A stretch of 64,000 nt of DNA from Ferrimonas kyonanensis DSM 18153 (lineage in GTDB: Bacteria > Pseudomonadota > Gammaproteobacteria > Enterobacterales > Shewanellaceae). The stretch lies in the NCBI RefSeq assembly GCF_000425405.1, contig NZ_KE384364.1, positions 296,345 to 360,344 on the forward strand. The letters run 5' to 3'. Both the position numbers and the translations under genes were made by a program. Shown one piece after another: positions 35,449 through 45,568 of the stretch (positions are counted from its first letter, which is position 1; the number at the start of each line of letters is the position of its first letter). The notes beneath the pieces are model-generated. The model was given only the letters and a program-made list of their open reading frames with translations. It ran no database searches and was not told the DNA's origin.

Positions 35449-36273
35449 TTATCCGTAACGACCGGTGATGTAATCTTCGGTCTTCTTCTTCGCTGGAGTG
35501 GTAAACAGGGTATTGGTGTCGGCGTACTCGATCAATTCCCCCATGTACATAAACGCAGTCTGATCCGAGACCCGCGCCGCCTGCTGCATGTTGTGAGTCA
35601 CGATCACCACGGTAAACTGATCTTTGAGGGTATGAATCAGCTCCTCAATGGTCAGGGTGGAGATGGGGTCCAGGGCCGAGGTCGGCTCATCCAGCAACAG
35701 CACTTCCGGCTGAATGGCGATGGCGCGGGCAATCACCAGTCGTTGCTGCTGCCCCCCTGACAGCCCAAAAGCGTTGTCATGGAGTCGGTCTTTGACCTCG
35801 TCCCACAGGGCGGCGCCCTTCAGCGAACGCTCCACCGCTTCATCCAGATCCCGGCGGTTGTTGATGCCCTGCAGACGCAGGCCATAAACCACGTTTTCAT
35901 AGATGGATTTGGGAAACGGGTTGGGACGCTGGAACACCATGCCCACATTGCGACGCAGCGACGCCACATCCACATGCTTACCGTAGATGTCATCATTGTT
36001 CAGCAGGATCTGGCCGTCGACCCGGCAGCTGTCCACCAAGTCGTTCATGCGGTTCAAGCAACGCAGCAGGGTGGATTTACCACAGCCTGACGGGCCAATA
36101 AAGGCGGTAACCTGGTTTCGCGGAATCTTCATGGTGATGCCCGACAGCGCCTGTTTGTCGCCGTAATACAGGTTCAGGTTGTCGATGTCGAAGGCAGTCA
36201 TCTCAGGCGACAGCTGTTTCAGATCCAGCGGCGCCGAGGATTTGTTCAAGGCTTCAATTGCAATCATGGTCAT
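35449..36273 (-). CDS. pstB: Phosphate ABC transporter ATPase PstB
   Basis: 274 residues. Walker [10 protein letters not shown] (residues 60-68), signature LSGGQQQRL, Walker [14 protein letters not shown] and switch His in VTHNM are all present. The first 25 residues are an extension typical of marine gammaproteobacterial PstB. It powers phosphate import through PstC/PstA. An ATG two codons downstream is an alternative start. It is third in the pst operon, 9 nt after pstA. Confidence 0.97.
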   Translation of the reverse strand: MTMIAIEALNKSSAPLDLKQLSPEMTAFDIDNLNLYYGDKQALSGITMKIPRNQVTAFIGPSGCGKSTLLRCLNRMNDLVDSCRVDGQILLNNDDIYGKHVDVASLRRNVGMVFQRPNPFPKSIYENVVYGLRLQGINNRRDLDEAVERSLKGAALWDEVKDRLHDNAFGLSGGQQQRLVIARAIAIQPEVLLLDEPTSALDPISTLTIEELIHTLKDQFTVVIVTHNMQQAARVSDQTAFMYMGELIEYADTNTLFTTPAKKKTEDYITGRYG

Positions 36274-36282
36274 TCTCTCGGC

Positions 36283-37932
36283 TTAGTGTTCCAGGGAACG
36301 GAATTTTTCACGCAGGTGATTTCGCACCCCGATGGCAGTCAGGTTCAGTGCCACAATGACACTGACCAGCAGGAACGAGGTGGCGTACACCAGCGGCCGC
36401 GCCGCTTCCACGTTCGGGCTCTGGAAACCCACATCGTAGATGTGAAAGCCCAGATGCATAAATTTACGATCAAGGTGGACATATGGCCAGTTGCCATCCA
36501 CCGGCAGGGTCGAGGCCAGTTTGACCACCCCCACCAACATCAGCGGTGCCACTTCACCGGCGGCGCGAGCCACCGCCAGAATCAAACCGGTCATGATCGC
36601 CGGGCTGGCCATGGGAAGAACAATCCGCCACAGAGTCTCGGCCTTGGTGGCACCCAGCGCCAATGAGCCGTGGCGAACACTGCTGGGGATTCGGGACAGG
36701 CCCTCCTCGGTCGACACAATCACCACCGGCAACGTCAGAATTGCCAGAGTCAGTGCCGACCAGATCACCCCGGGCGTGCCAAAGGTCGGGTTCGGCAACG
36801 CTTCCGGATAGAACAGCTCATCCAGCGAACCGCCCACCATGTAAACGAAGAACCCCAGACCAAACACGCCGTAGACAATCGAGGGTACCCCGGCGAGGTT
36901 GATCACCGCGATACGAATCAGCCGGGTCAGGCCGTTCTTGGCTGCGTACTCATGCAAATACACCGCGGCGACGACACCAAATGGCGTCACAATCACCGCC
37001 ATCAGCAGCACCATGAACACGGTGCCAAAGATGGCCGGGAACACCCCGCCTTCGGTGTTGGCTTCCCGAGGGTCATCACTGATGAACTTGCCGATGGCGT
37101 GAAACCAGTGACCCACCTTGCCCATCAGACCCAGCTGATTCGGATAGGCCACATCCAGCACGCTGTCCATCGGCAGAGTCACCCGCTCTCCGCGCATGTC
37201 CCGCACCACGATGGCGTCCTCGGCCGCCTGGTCACGCAGATCAAACAGCCGCTTCTCCAGCACCAGGTAGTCCTGATTCAAGGCGGTACGCTTGGCATCG
37301 AGTTCCGCCAGCGCCTGTGCCGTCAACTGATGGTTCAGCTCCAGTTTGCGCTCATCCAGGCGCAAGCGCTCCAGTTGGTAGTTGATGCGACCGATGTCGA
37401 CCTTCTGCAACTCTTCTGCCTGCTCATGCAGCTCGGCGGTCTTTTCAATGGCCAGGGCCAGTTGGGGCTTCAGCGCCTCACCGTCGTAGCGTTTGCCATC
37501 AAAGATCAGCTCGACCGGATAGCCGTAGAAGTTGCCATTCTTGTTACGTTCGAACACGGCGATGTCGTCTGGCAGCGTCTGCGACTGAATGGTCGGCTCG
37601 ATGATCCAGCGAAAATCCAGTGGCACATACTCACGGTTGCCGGTCTTCACCAGGTAGCGAGTGATGAACTCCCCCTCGACTTCGAGTTCAATACCCGACT
37701 GCTGCAACCGCTCTACGGGCACCTGTTCTCTGTCGTAGATCTCGCCGATGACCCGCTCGACCTGACCATTGTTCACCTGAAGATCGAACTGATACACCGG
37801 TGAAGGCCAGAAATACACCAGCCCCTTCCAGGCGATCATCAACAACAACCCCAGCACCGCAATCAAGCTTAGGCTCACGGCACCCGCCGTCATCCAAATC
37901 CAGGGAGAGCCCGATTTAAACCACTTACCCAT
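36283..37932 (-). CDS. pstA: Phosphate ABC transporter permease PstA, long form
   Basis: 549 residues against about 296 in E. coli. After the first helix (about residues 14-37) there is a hydrophilic insert of about 240 residues that includes a charged coiled coil (QLERLRLDERKLELNHQL). The permease core with five helices and the EAA-type loop (RHGSLALGATKAETLWRIV) follows. It forms the phosphate channel with PstC. Start 37932 fits the conserved MGKWFKSG; the frame also has ATG 37950 overlapping the pstC stop. The insert is shared with other Alteromonadales and Vibrio. Confidence 0.93.
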   Translation of the reverse strand: MGKWFKSGSPWIWMTAGAVSLSLIAVLGLLLMIAWKGLVYFWPSPVYQFDLQVNNGQVERVIGEIYDREQVPVERLQQSGIELEVEGEFITRYLVKTGNREYVPLDFRWIIEPTIQSQTLPDDIAVFERNKNGNFYGYPVELIFDGKRYDGEALKPQLALAIEKTAELHEQAEELQKVDIGRINYQLERLRLDERKLELNHQLTAQALAELDAKRTALNQDYLVLEKRLFDLRDQAAEDAIVVRDMRGERVTLPMDSVLDVAYPNQLGLMGKVGHWFHAIGKFISDDPREANTEGGVFPAIFGTVFMVLLMAVIVTPFGVVAAVYLHEYAAKNGLTRLIRIAVINLAGVPSIVYGVFGLGFFVYMVGGSLDELFYPEALPNPTFGTPGVIWSALTLAILTLPVVIVSTEEGLSRIPSSVRHGSLALGATKAETLWRIVLPMASPAIMTGLILAVARAAGEVAPLMLVGVVKLASTLPVDGNWPYVHLDRKFMHLGFHIYDVGFQSPNVEAARPLVYATSFLLVSVIVALNLTAIGVRNHLREKFRSLEH

Positions 37933-37949
37933 TGTCTTATTCCCTTCCA

Positions 37950-40181
37950 TTACAGGGTGCTGTACTTATCACGCAACCGCTGACGGACAAACTCGGCCAA
38001 CGTGTTGAACATAAAGGTGAAAATGAAGAGCACGAAGGCCGTCAGGAACAGTACCCGATAATGCGAGCTGCCGATGGCCGATTCCGGCATCTCAACGGCG
38101 ATGTTGGCGGACAGGGTGCGCATCCCCTCAAACAGGTTCCACTCCATCAGCGGGGTATTGCCCGTGGCCATCAGCACGATCATGGTTTCCCCCACGGCGC
38201 GGCCCACTCCCATCATCACCGCCGAGAAGATGCCCGGACTGGCCGTCAACATCACCACTCGGGTCAGGGTCTGCCAGGTGGTGGCCCCCAGTGCCAGCGA
38301 ACCATTCACCAGATGCCTGGGCACTGAGAACACCGCGTCTTCGGCAATGGAGAAGATGGTCGGAATCACCGCAAACCCCATGGCAATGCCCACAACCAGG
38401 GCATTTCGTTGGTCAAAAGTGATGCCCAGCTCATTGGTCACGAAGCGACGGGCATCGCCGTCCATCAACAGGGTCTCTACCACCGGACTCAGCGACATCG
38501 CGCCCCAGCCCACCAGCACCAGCAACGGCACCAGCATCAGTTCGCGTAGCTCACCCCAGCGGGAGCTTTGAATGTTACGTGGCAGCGAGTGCCAAATCAG
38601 CGCCGCCAGCAACACCGACAGCGGCAACGACAGCATCAACATAAAGATGCCCGGCAGGTTGTCCTCCACCAACGGCGCCAGCCACAAGCCCGCCAGAAAA
38701 CCCAAAATTACCGTTGGCAGGGCTTCCATGATCTCAATGGTGGGCTTGACAATGCTGCGCACTCGGCCGGACATGAAGTAGGCGGTATACACCGCACCGG
38801 CCAGTGCCAGAGGCGTGGCGAACAGCATGGCGTACAACGCCGCCTTCAGGGTGCCGAAGGCCAGAGGCATCAGGCTCAGCTTGGCTTCGAAGTCATCAGA
38901 CCCGGACGTGGACTGCCACACATAAGCTGGCTCGGGGTAACCCTCGTACCAGACTTTCTGCCACAACGCACTCCAGGACACCTCCGGGTGGGCATTGTCG
39001 AGATCGGCGAACTGCAACTGATTGCCAGACTGAATAGCCAATCCATTGCCACGAGGCGAAAACGCCATCATGGTCACCGCCGTGTCACCGAAGCGTTCGG
39101 TCAGCAGCTTGTTCTCGCTGGTGGTGTAAAACAGCTGTACTTGACCGTCGCTGGTGCCGGCGACAAAACTCTTGCGGAAAAACTCCGAGGCCAGGCTGGG
39201 CGTGTCAACACCGGTAGCGAATTCACGAATGCGCTCGAAGCGACGACCCTCTTTGCCAGCCACCTGAAACCACTGGGAGATCACACCGTTGTCATTGGCC
39301 ACCATCAACGAACTGGCGCCGGCCAACAATTCAATATCGCTGATGCGGGCACCGGCTTCCGCCGCTTCCAGCACCTGCTCGATGTAGGGGGCATCGCCGT
39401 CCTCAACGTTCAGTACCGTTACCCGGTTACCGGCCAGAATAAACAAGCGTGCCTGGTCCGGAGTCAGCAGCAGCTTGTCGATGCGCTCCGATGAACCCGG
39501 CAGAGGATAATCGTTTCGGGCCCACACCACTTCGTCGGTCAAAAAATCGACGTCGGCACTCATGCGGGTCAGCACCAGATCATTGGAATCGGTGTCGCTC
39601 CAGATAAAGGTGCTGCCTTCATCGCCGGCGGCAAACACCAACTGATCGATGGCCTTGCCGTCACTCAGTTGCAATGCCTCGGCCCCAAGGGGATAACGCA
39701 GCTGCGGAGTCACGGTGCGAACATCATTGGGGTAGCTGATGGCAAAATCCGGTTGAACCACCCAGACACTGCCGTCATCAAACGCCAGGGCTGCGCTGCG
39801 CTCCGACGGGTTGCTGCGGGAAAACCCGGTCGCGCGAATGCCGGGCGCCGTGGGGATCGACAAGGTCGAATCCATGTTATTGGATGTTAATGAAAAAAAC
39901 TGAACATCCCCAGAAGACGTGATACGGTAAAGGTATTCACGCTGCTCATCGGTACCCAGCTGCACCGTCGATTCGGTACCCGATAAGGTGGTGGTAAACC
40001 CCGGGGTCAGGCTGGCCCCTTTAAATACCGGCGCTACCACGTAGAGCAGATAGAAAAAGATCAGCAACAGGGCGATCAGCACCATGATGCCGCCCGCGGT
40101 GACACCGTATCTCGCAAGCCGGTCCTTTATCAGGCGCCGATGGCTCGCACGGTATTTGTCAGCAATCGTCTGTTCCATCAA
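37950..40181 (-). CDS. pstC: Phosphate ABC transporter permease PstC, long form
   Basis: 743 residues against about 319 in E. coli. One helix (about residues 33-53) is followed by a large extracytoplasmic region of about 380 residues with repeated beta-rich blocks (e.g. LLTPDQARLFILAGNRVTVL), suggestive of a beta-propeller-like fold, before the usual permease core with the loop NGSLALGATTWQTLTRV. It imports phosphate together with PstA. It is the first gene of pstCAB-phoU and has a PhoB box 56-77 nt upstream of its start. Confidence 0.93.
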   Translation of the reverse strand: MMEQTIADKYRASHRRLIKDRLARYGVTAGGIMVLIALLLIFFYLLYVVAPVFKGASLTPGFTTTLSGTESTVQLGTDEQREYLYRITSSGDVQFFSLTSNNMDSTLSIPTAPGIRATGFSRSNPSERSAALAFDDGSVWVVQPDFAISYPNDVRTVTPQLRYPLGAEALQLSDGKAIDQLVFAAGDEGSTFIWSDTDSNDLVLTRMSADVDFLTDEVVWARNDYPLPGSSERIDKLLLTPDQARLFILAGNRVTVLNVEDGDAPYIEQVLEAAEAGARISDIELLAGASSLMVANDNGVISQWFQVAGKEGRRFERIREFATGVDTPSLASEFFRKSFVAGTSDGQVQLFYTTSENKLLTERFGDTAVTMMAFSPRGNGLAIQSGNQLQFADLDNAHPEVSWSALWQKVWYEGYPEPAYVWQSTSGSDDFEAKLSLMPLAFGTLKAALYAMLFATPLALAGAVYTAYFMSGRVRSIVKPTIEIMEALPTVILGFLAGLWLAPLVEDNLPGIFMLMLSLPLSVLLAALIWHSLPRNIQSSRWGELRELMLVPLLVLVGWGAMSLSPVVETLLMDGDARRFVTNELGITFDQRNALVVGIAMGFAVIPTIFSIAEDAVFSVPRHLVNGSLALGATTWQTLTRVVMLTASPGIFSAVMMGVGRAVGETMIVLMATGNTPLMEWNLFEGMRTLSANIAVEMPESAIGSSHYRVLFLTAFVLFIFTFMFNTLAEFVRQRLRDKYSTL

Positions 40182-40224
40182 TATCCTCTAACAAGTGGGA
40201 GCAGTCGTTTTTGAATTGGTGTGG

Positions 40225-40258
40225 AGTATATGTCTGTTGTATGACACTTGTGTTACAC
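40225..40258 (-). promoter_or_regulatory. PhoB-dependent promoter of pstCAB-phoU
   Basis: On the minus strand two adjoining 11-mers, GTGTAACACAA and GTGTCATACAA (40258-40237), match the PhoB half-site pattern (CTGTCAT plus 4 nt). Six nt further is TATACT (40230-40225) as -10, the usual layout of class-II PhoB promoters. Confidence 0.78.
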
Positions 40259-40288
40259 CGACCTTCATAATTCGTTTTAGGAGCCTGT

Positions 40289-40792
40289 ATGGAAAAGTGG
40301 ATTTTGAGTGTAATCGGCGAGGATTACCCGGGTATTACCGAAACTCTGGCCCAGGCCATTCAAGACAACCAGGCCAACTGGCTCGACGCCAGCCTGCGCC
40401 GCATCGGTGACCGCTATGCCGGCATCATCGAGCTGGAACTGCCCGCCGCCAACCTCCAGGCCTTGAAACAGCAGTTGGGCACCATACGCGGCCTCAACAT
40501 CGAGCTGCAGCGGGTCACCCCTAAGGTCACCCCAAGCCTGCAGTTCCACCTGGAAGTGATTGGCAACGACCGGCCCGGCATCGTTGCCAGTGTCACCGAA
40601 ATCATCCGTGGTCACCGGGCCAACATCGACCAACTCGAGAGCGATCTGGACACTGCCAATCACACCGGAGTGCCGCTGTTTCGTCTCAATATCCTGTTAA
40701 CCGCACAGGATGAGGAGCAACTGGATCGCATGGAGCAATCTCTGTTTACTCTGGGTGATGATCTGATGGTGGAGTACCAACGCATTAGCTAA
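40289..40792 (+). CDS. gcvR: GcvR-like ACT-domain regulator
   Basis: 167 residues made of two ACT domains: WILSVIGEDYPGITETLAQAI at the start and FHLEVIGNDRPGIVASVTEII from about residue 90. This is the layout of GcvR, which binds glycine and antagonises GcvA at the glycine-cleavage operon. There is no DNA-binding domain, consistent with GcvR acting through GcvA. A gcvA-like gene is at the right end of the window. AGGAG precedes the ATG. Confidence 0.83.
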   Translation: MEKWILSVIGEDYPGITETLAQAIQDNQANWLDASLRRIGDRYAGIIELELPAANLQALKQQLGTIRGLNIELQRVTPKVTPSLQFHLEVIGNDRPGIVASVTEIIRGHRANIDQLESDLDTANHTGVPLFRLNILLTAQDEEQLDRMEQSLFTLGDDLMVEYQRIS

Positions 40793-40820
40793 AATCCAGC
40801 AAAAGTATCTGACATTTCAT

Positions 40821-40842
40821 ATCGATGACACTTTTCTGACAG
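40821..40842 (-). promoter_or_regulatory. Candidate reversed PhoB box upstream of ppk
   Basis: On the minus strand, CTGTCAGAAAA followed directly by GTGTCATCGAT form a tandem 11-mer PhoB site. It lies 38-59 nt upstream of ppk but in the opposite orientation to that gene, and no -10 follows it on the minus strand, so function is uncertain. Confidence 0.45.
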
Positions 40843-40879
40843 AGAATGCTGCGCACACTCAATAAAAGGGACAGAAACG

Positions 40880-42979
40880 ATGTCTGCGCAATCCCATTTT
40901 CCCTATACCGACAAAGAGCTCAGTTGGCTCGCCTTTAACGAGCGGGTGCTGCAGGAAGCGGCCGACCCCAGCGTGCCCGTGATCGAGCGGGTGCGTTTTC
41001 TTGGCATCTATTCCAATAACCAGGATGAATTCTTCCGGGTACGGGTGGCCGACGTGCGCCGCCAGATCCTTATCGACGAATCTAAGGGCGGCGGCGAGGG
41101 CGCTCGAGCCCTGCTGGCGGCCATCAATGCCAAGGTGCTGGCGCTGCAAACCAAGTTTGATGACATCTACCGGCAACTGATCCACGACCTGGCCCGGCGC
41201 AACATTTTCCTGGTTAACGAGAAGCAACTCAGTCCGGAGCAGGGAAAGTGGCTCAAGCGTCATTTCCGTGAACGGATTCGCCGCCACATCGTGCCGTTGA
41301 TCGTCGATGAACATACCGAGTTGGCCCGCAGCCTCAACGACGGAACCACCTACCTGGTGGCCGGTATCCGCAAAGGCGAGCGAATCACCTACTGCCTGAT
41401 CGAAGTCCCCACCCTGCAGGTTCCCCGGTTCGTGCAGCTACCGGCAGAGGGCAGCAAAAAACGTAAGACTCTGATACTGCTGGACAACATTATTCGCCAT
41501 TGCCTGGAAGAGGTGTTTACCGGCTTTTTTGACTTCGATACGGTCGAGTGCTTTTCCATCAAGCTGACCCGGGACGCCGAGTACGACCTGTCCGATGAGA
41601 TTGAGATGAGCCTGCTGGAAAAGATGTCGTCCGGGCTGAAACAGCGACTGACCGCCGAGCCCGTCAGTTTTGTCTACGATAGGGACATGCCCAGGCACAT
41701 GCTGGAGATGCTGCAGGATAACCTCAGTATTGCCGGCGTCGACTCGATGATTCCCGGTGGTCGCTACCACTGCTTCCGCGACTTTATCGGCTTTCCCAAT
41801 CCCGGCCGAGCCTACCTGGAAAACCCCAGGATTGCCCCGATGCGCAGTCGCCAGTTCAGTGAATATGCCAACACCTTCGAGGCGATTCGCGCCGGCGACA
41901 TCCTGCTTTATTACCCCTACCATACCTTTAACCATGTGACCGAAATGCTGCGTCAGGCCGCCTTCGATCCGGCGGTGCGATCCATCAAGATCAACATCTA
42001 CCGGGTGGCCAAGCACTCCCAGATCGTCCATTCGTTGATCGAAGCGGTAAAAAACGGCAAAGAGGTCTCAGTGGTGGTGGAACTGCAAGCGCGCTTCGAC
42101 GAAGAGGCCAACATCGAGTGGGCCAAGTTCCTGACCGATCACGGCGTACGCATCAACTTTGGTATCCCGACCCTGAAAATTCACTCCAAGCTTATCCTGA
42201 TCAAACGACTGGAACAGGGGCAACTCAAGCACTACGCCCACATCGGCACCGGCAACTTCCACGAAAAGACGGCTAAGATCTATACCGATTTTGCCCTGTT
42301 CACCTGTCATGAGGAGATTTGCAGCGAGGTGGACAACGTGTTTGAGTTCATTGAACACAGCTACAAGAAGTTCAAGTTCAATCACCTGCTGGTGTCGCCG
42401 AATGACGCCCGTCGCAAGCTGTACAGCCTGATTGATCGTGAAATTCAGAATCAGCTGGCGGGCAAGCCCTCAGGCATTACGCTTAAAATCAATAACCTAG
42501 CAGACAAGGGGCTGATCAAACGCCTGTATGACGCCTCTCGCAATGGCGTCAAAATCCGACTGATCATTCGCGGCATGTGCTCACTGCAGCCGGGCATCAA
42601 AGGGGTGTCGGAGAATATTACCGCCATCTCGGTGGTGGATCGCTTCCTCGAACACCCTCGCATCATGGTGTTCAATAACAGCGGCGACCCCAAGGTGTTC
42701 CTCTCCAGCGCCGACTGGATGACCCGCAACATCGACAAACGCATTGAGGTGGGTTGCCCCATCTATCAGCCGCAACTGAAACAACAGATTATCGATATTC
42801 TGAACCTGCAGTTCAAAGACACCACCAAGGCACGCATCCTGGATAAGGCGCAGCAAAACCACTATGTGAAACGCGGCAACCGTAAAAAAATCCGATCTCA
42901 GATTGCCATCTATGATTACCTTTTCGACTATGAAAAAAGACTGACTCTTAAGACTCCCAGCCTATGGAACAGAAAATAG
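40880..42979 (+). CDS. ppk1: Polyphosphate kinase 1
   Basis: 699 residues, the usual PPK1 size. N-terminal KELSWLAFNERVLQEA, the conserved INIYRVAKHSQIV, and the catalytic HxK regions (LKIHSKLILIKR with the phosphorylated His, and HIGTGNFHEKTAKIYTDF) are clear. It makes polyphosphate reversibly from ATP. It overlaps ppx by 16 nt, giving a ppk-ppx operon, and has a PhoB-like box in its upstream region. Confidence 0.97.
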   Translation: MSAQSHFPYTDKELSWLAFNERVLQEAADPSVPVIERVRFLGIYSNNQDEFFRVRVADVRRQILIDESKGGGEGARALLAAINAKVLALQTKFDDIYRQLIHDLARRNIFLVNEKQLSPEQGKWLKRHFRERIRRHIVPLIVDEHTELARSLNDGTTYLVAGIRKGERITYCLIEVPTLQVPRFVQLPAEGSKKRKTLILLDNIIRHCLEEVFTGFFDFDTVECFSIKLTRDAEYDLSDEIEMSLLEKMSSGLKQRLTAEPVSFVYDRDMPRHMLEMLQDNLSIAGVDSMIPGGRYHCFRDFIGFPNPGRAYLENPRIAPMRSRQFSEYANTFEAIRAGDILLYYPYHTFNHVTEMLRQAAFDPAVRSIKINIYRVAKHSQIVHSLIEAVKNGKEVSVVVELQARFDEEANIEWAKFLTDHGVRINFGIPTLKIHSKLILIKRLEQGQLKHYAHIGTGNFHEKTAKIYTDFALFTCHEEICSEVDNVFEFIEHSYKKFKFNHLLVSPNDARRKLYSLIDREIQNQLAGKPSGITLKINNLADKGLIKRLYDASRNGVKIRLIIRGMCSLQPGIKGVSENITAISVVDRFLEHPRIMVFNNSGDPKVFLSSADWMTRNIDKRIEVGCPIYQPQLKQQIIDILNLQFKDTTKARILDKAQQNHYVKRGNRKKIRSQIAIYDYLFDYEKRLTLKTPSLWNRK

Positions 42980-44448
42980 ACAGTGGCAACGGCCGCATCC
43001 TGGCGGCCATCGATCTCGGCTCAAACAGCTTTCACCTCGGCATCGCCCGGGTGATTGCCGGTGACATTCAACCGATGCACCGTCTCAAACAGCGGGTACA
43101 GCTGGCGGAAAATACCGATAACAGCGGTAACCTCAGCCCCGAAGCCATGGAACGCGGCCTGGAATGCCTGAAGCAGTTCAGTCAGCGACTCAGCGAGATG
43201 CACTTCGACCAGATTCGCATTGTCGCCACCTATGCCCTGCGCCAGGCGCCCAACCGCTACCAGTTTATCGAGCAGGCCCGTGCCATCTTGGATCACCCTA
43301 TCGAGGTGATCCCGGGTCGGGAAGAGGCACGCCTGATCTATCAGGGCGTCAGCCAAAACCAGATCATCGCCACCCCGACGCTGGTCATTGACATCGGCGG
43401 AGGCAGCACCGAACTGGTCATTGGCCAGGGCCACACCCCGGTCCAGCTGGAAAGCCTGTCCATGGGCTGCGTCAGCTTTCAATCTCGCTTCTTCGGCGAA
43501 GGCAAGCTGTCCTCAAAGCGGATGAAAAAAGCCATTCTGGCGGCCGAGCAGCAACTGGAGTTGCTGCAGCAACGGTACCTTCATACCGGGTTTGAGGCTG
43601 CCATCGGCTGTTCCGGCACCATTAAGGCCATCGCCTTGCTGCTCAATGACGGCGACCTCAGCGCCCCCATCAGCCTAAAAGCGCTGCTGCAACTGGCACG
43701 CACCATTGGCGAACACGATCACGTCGATCAACTGCCGTTCGAACAACTGGCGGAGCTGCGGCGAAAAGTGCTGCCGTCCGGCTTGGCCATCCTGATTGCC
43801 TGTTTCAGGCAGCTTGATATTGAACAGATGCAGTTCAGCGAGTTTGCCTTACGGGAAGGGGTATTGAGTGAACTGGCAAACCAGGATGTTCATCTGAACA
43901 TTCAGGCCAGAACCATCCAATCCCTGCAGCAGCGTTACCAACTGGATACTCATCACAGCGTTCGGATTCAGGCCAGCGCCCAGCAGTTGTACCGACAATT
44001 CAGCAACAACAAAAAACGGCTGGCCCTGTGGCTGGATTACGCCGCCGCCGTGCATGAAATCGGCCTGCAGGTAAACTACCGCGGCATCCATAAACACGGC
44101 GAGTACATTCTCAGCAATGCCAACCTGTCTGGCTTTAACACCGAAGAGCAGCAACTGCTGGCTTTCCTGGTTCGCTGGCAGCGAAAAAAGCTCAGCGGTT
44201 GCCAGTCTCCGCAGCTGCAGATGCTCAACAACAGCCAGCTTTGGCCACTGCTGATCGCCCTGAGGCTGTCGATCATGCTCCATCTGGGCCGACGTCATCA
44301 CATCACCCTGCCACAATTGCAGCAGCAAGATAACACCCTGACTCTGACCTTCAGCGAACAACTGTCGGGCGACGACCTGCTGGTGGCGGATCTGGAGCAG
44401 GAGCAACTGCATCTGAAAGAGTTGGGCTGGCAGTTACAGTGGCAATGA
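42964..44448 (+). CDS. ppx: Exopolyphosphatase
   Basis: 494 residues of the Ppx/GppA family (E. coli Ppx 513 aa). ASKHA-fold motifs: LAAIDLGSNSFHLGIARV at the start, VIDIGGGSTELVIGQG (about residues 140-155) and GCSGTIKAIA. The C-terminal HD-like helical domain has AAAVHEIGLQVNYRGIHKHGEYIL. It releases phosphate from the ends of polyphosphate. Its start lies inside ppk without a strong Shine-Dalgarno, so it is probably coupled to ppk translation. Confidence 0.96.
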   Translation: MEQKIDSGNGRILAAIDLGSNSFHLGIARVIAGDIQPMHRLKQRVQLAENTDNSGNLSPEAMERGLECLKQFSQRLSEMHFDQIRIVATYALRQAPNRYQFIEQARAILDHPIEVIPGREEARLIYQGVSQNQIIATPTLVIDIGGGSTELVIGQGHTPVQLESLSMGCVSFQSRFFGEGKLSSKRMKKAILAAEQQLELLQQRYLHTGFEAAIGCSGTIKAIALLLNDGDLSAPISLKALLQLARTIGEHDHVDQLPFEQLAELRRKVLPSGLAILIACFRQLDIEQMQFSEFALREGVLSELANQDVHLNIQARTIQSLQQRYQLDTHHSVRIQASAQQLYRQFSNNKKRLALWLDYAAAVHEIGLQVNYRGIHKHGEYILSNANLSGFNTEEQQLLAFLVRWQRKKLSGCQSPQLQMLNNSQLWPLLIALRLSIMLHLGRRHHITLPQLQQQDNTLTLTFSEQLSGDDLLVADLEQEQLHLKELGWQLQWQ

Positions 44449-44503
44449 GACTGGCTTCCTGAGCCCTTGGGTCATCGCCGCAACCGCGCCAGCCACAGAC
44501 ACA

Positions 44504-44529
44504 AAAAACCCGCCGAGTGGCGGGTTTTT
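44504..44529. terminator. Bidirectional terminator between ppx and pstS
   Basis: AAAAACCCGCC / GAGT / GGCGGGTTTTT, an 11-bp stem with T-runs on both strands between convergent genes. Confidence 0.92.
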
Positions 44530-44548
44530 CATTCGCTAGCGCAGTGGC

Positions 44549-45520
44549 TTACAGGTTGATACCCAGCTTAGCCATGTCCTTAGCAATCACCACCTTAGGC
44601 AGTGGCACATAACCGTCTTTGTCAACAATGGTCTGGCCCTGCTTGGACAGTACAAACTTCAGAAACTCCTGAGTCATCGGATCCAGGTCTTTATTGGGGT
44701 GCTTGTTCACGTACACGTACAGGTAACGGCTCAGCGGGTAAGTGCCGTTGGCGGCGTTGGCTGTGGTCGCATCGATGAACTTGCCGCCCTTCTTGGACAG
44801 GGGTACCGCTTTCACACCGGCAGTCTTATAGCCGATACCGGAGTAACCGATGGCATTGAGGCTGGTGGACACCGACTGTACCACCGAGGCAGAACCTGGC
44901 TGCTCGTTAACGCTGGCCTTGAAGTCCCCTTTACACAGGGCTTTTTTCTTAAAGTAACCGTAAGTACCGGACACTGAGTTACGGCCGTACAGCTGCACGT
45001 CTTTGCCTGACCAGCTGGCACTCAGACCCAGGTCACCCCAACGGGTAACATCGCTGCCGCCACACTTACGGGTGGAAGAGAAGATGCCGTCGACCTGCTT
45101 GATGGTCAAACCGTCAATCGGGTTGTCCTTATGGACAAACACCGCCAGGGCGTCAATGGCCACCCGTACCGGTGTCGGCTTATAACCGAAGCGCTTAACG
45201 AACGCTTCCTCTTCGTTGGGCTTCATCTTGCGGCTCATGGGACCAAACTGAGAGGTGCCTTCGGTCAGTGCCGGCGGCGCAGTAGAGGAACCGGCCGCCT
45301 GAATCTGTGGATTCACGTTTGGATACAGGCGCTTAAACTCTTCCGCCCACAGGGTCATCATGTTAGCCAGAGTATCGGAACCAACAGAGGAAAAATTACC
45401 AGAGACACCACTGGTCTTTTGGTAAGTTGCCAGAGCCGGGTCGATGGCAGCTGAGGTAGCAGAAGCGAAAAGGGTTGCAGCGGCAAAGCCCAGTGCACTA
45501 GCAAGTTGTTTGATTTTCAT
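44549..45520 (-). CDS. pstS: Phosphate-binding protein PstS
   Basis: 323 residues. The signal peptide [25 protein letters not shown] is followed by a mature PstS-type binding protein with the phosphate-loop features [17 protein letters not shown] and [12 protein letters not shown], and [18 protein letters not shown]. It delivers phosphate to PstCA in the periplasm. ATG 45520 follows GGAGTAATCC. It is transcribed alone from a PhoB promoter just after phoR and is separated from pstCAB by gcvR-ppk-ppx. Confidence 0.96.
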   Translation of the reverse strand: MKIKQLASALGFAAATLFASATSAAIDPALATYQKTSGVSGNFSSVGSDTLANMMTLWAEEFKRLYPNVNPQIQAAGSSTAPPALTEGTSQFGPMSRKMKPNEEEAFVKRFGYKPTPVRVAIDALAVFVHKDNPIDGLTIKQVDGIFSSTRKCGGSDVTRWGDLGLSASWSGKDVQLYGRNSVSGTYGYFKKKALCKGDFKASVNEQPGSASVVQSVSTSLNAIGYSGIGYKTAGVKAVPLSKKGGKFIDATTANAANGTYPLSRYLYVYVNKHPNKDLDPMTQEFLKFVLSKQGQTIVDKDGYVPLPKVVIAKDMAKLGINL

Positions 45521-45568
45521 TTGGATTACTCCAGTATTTTTCGTAATCAGGTTTCGTTGACGGCTGCC

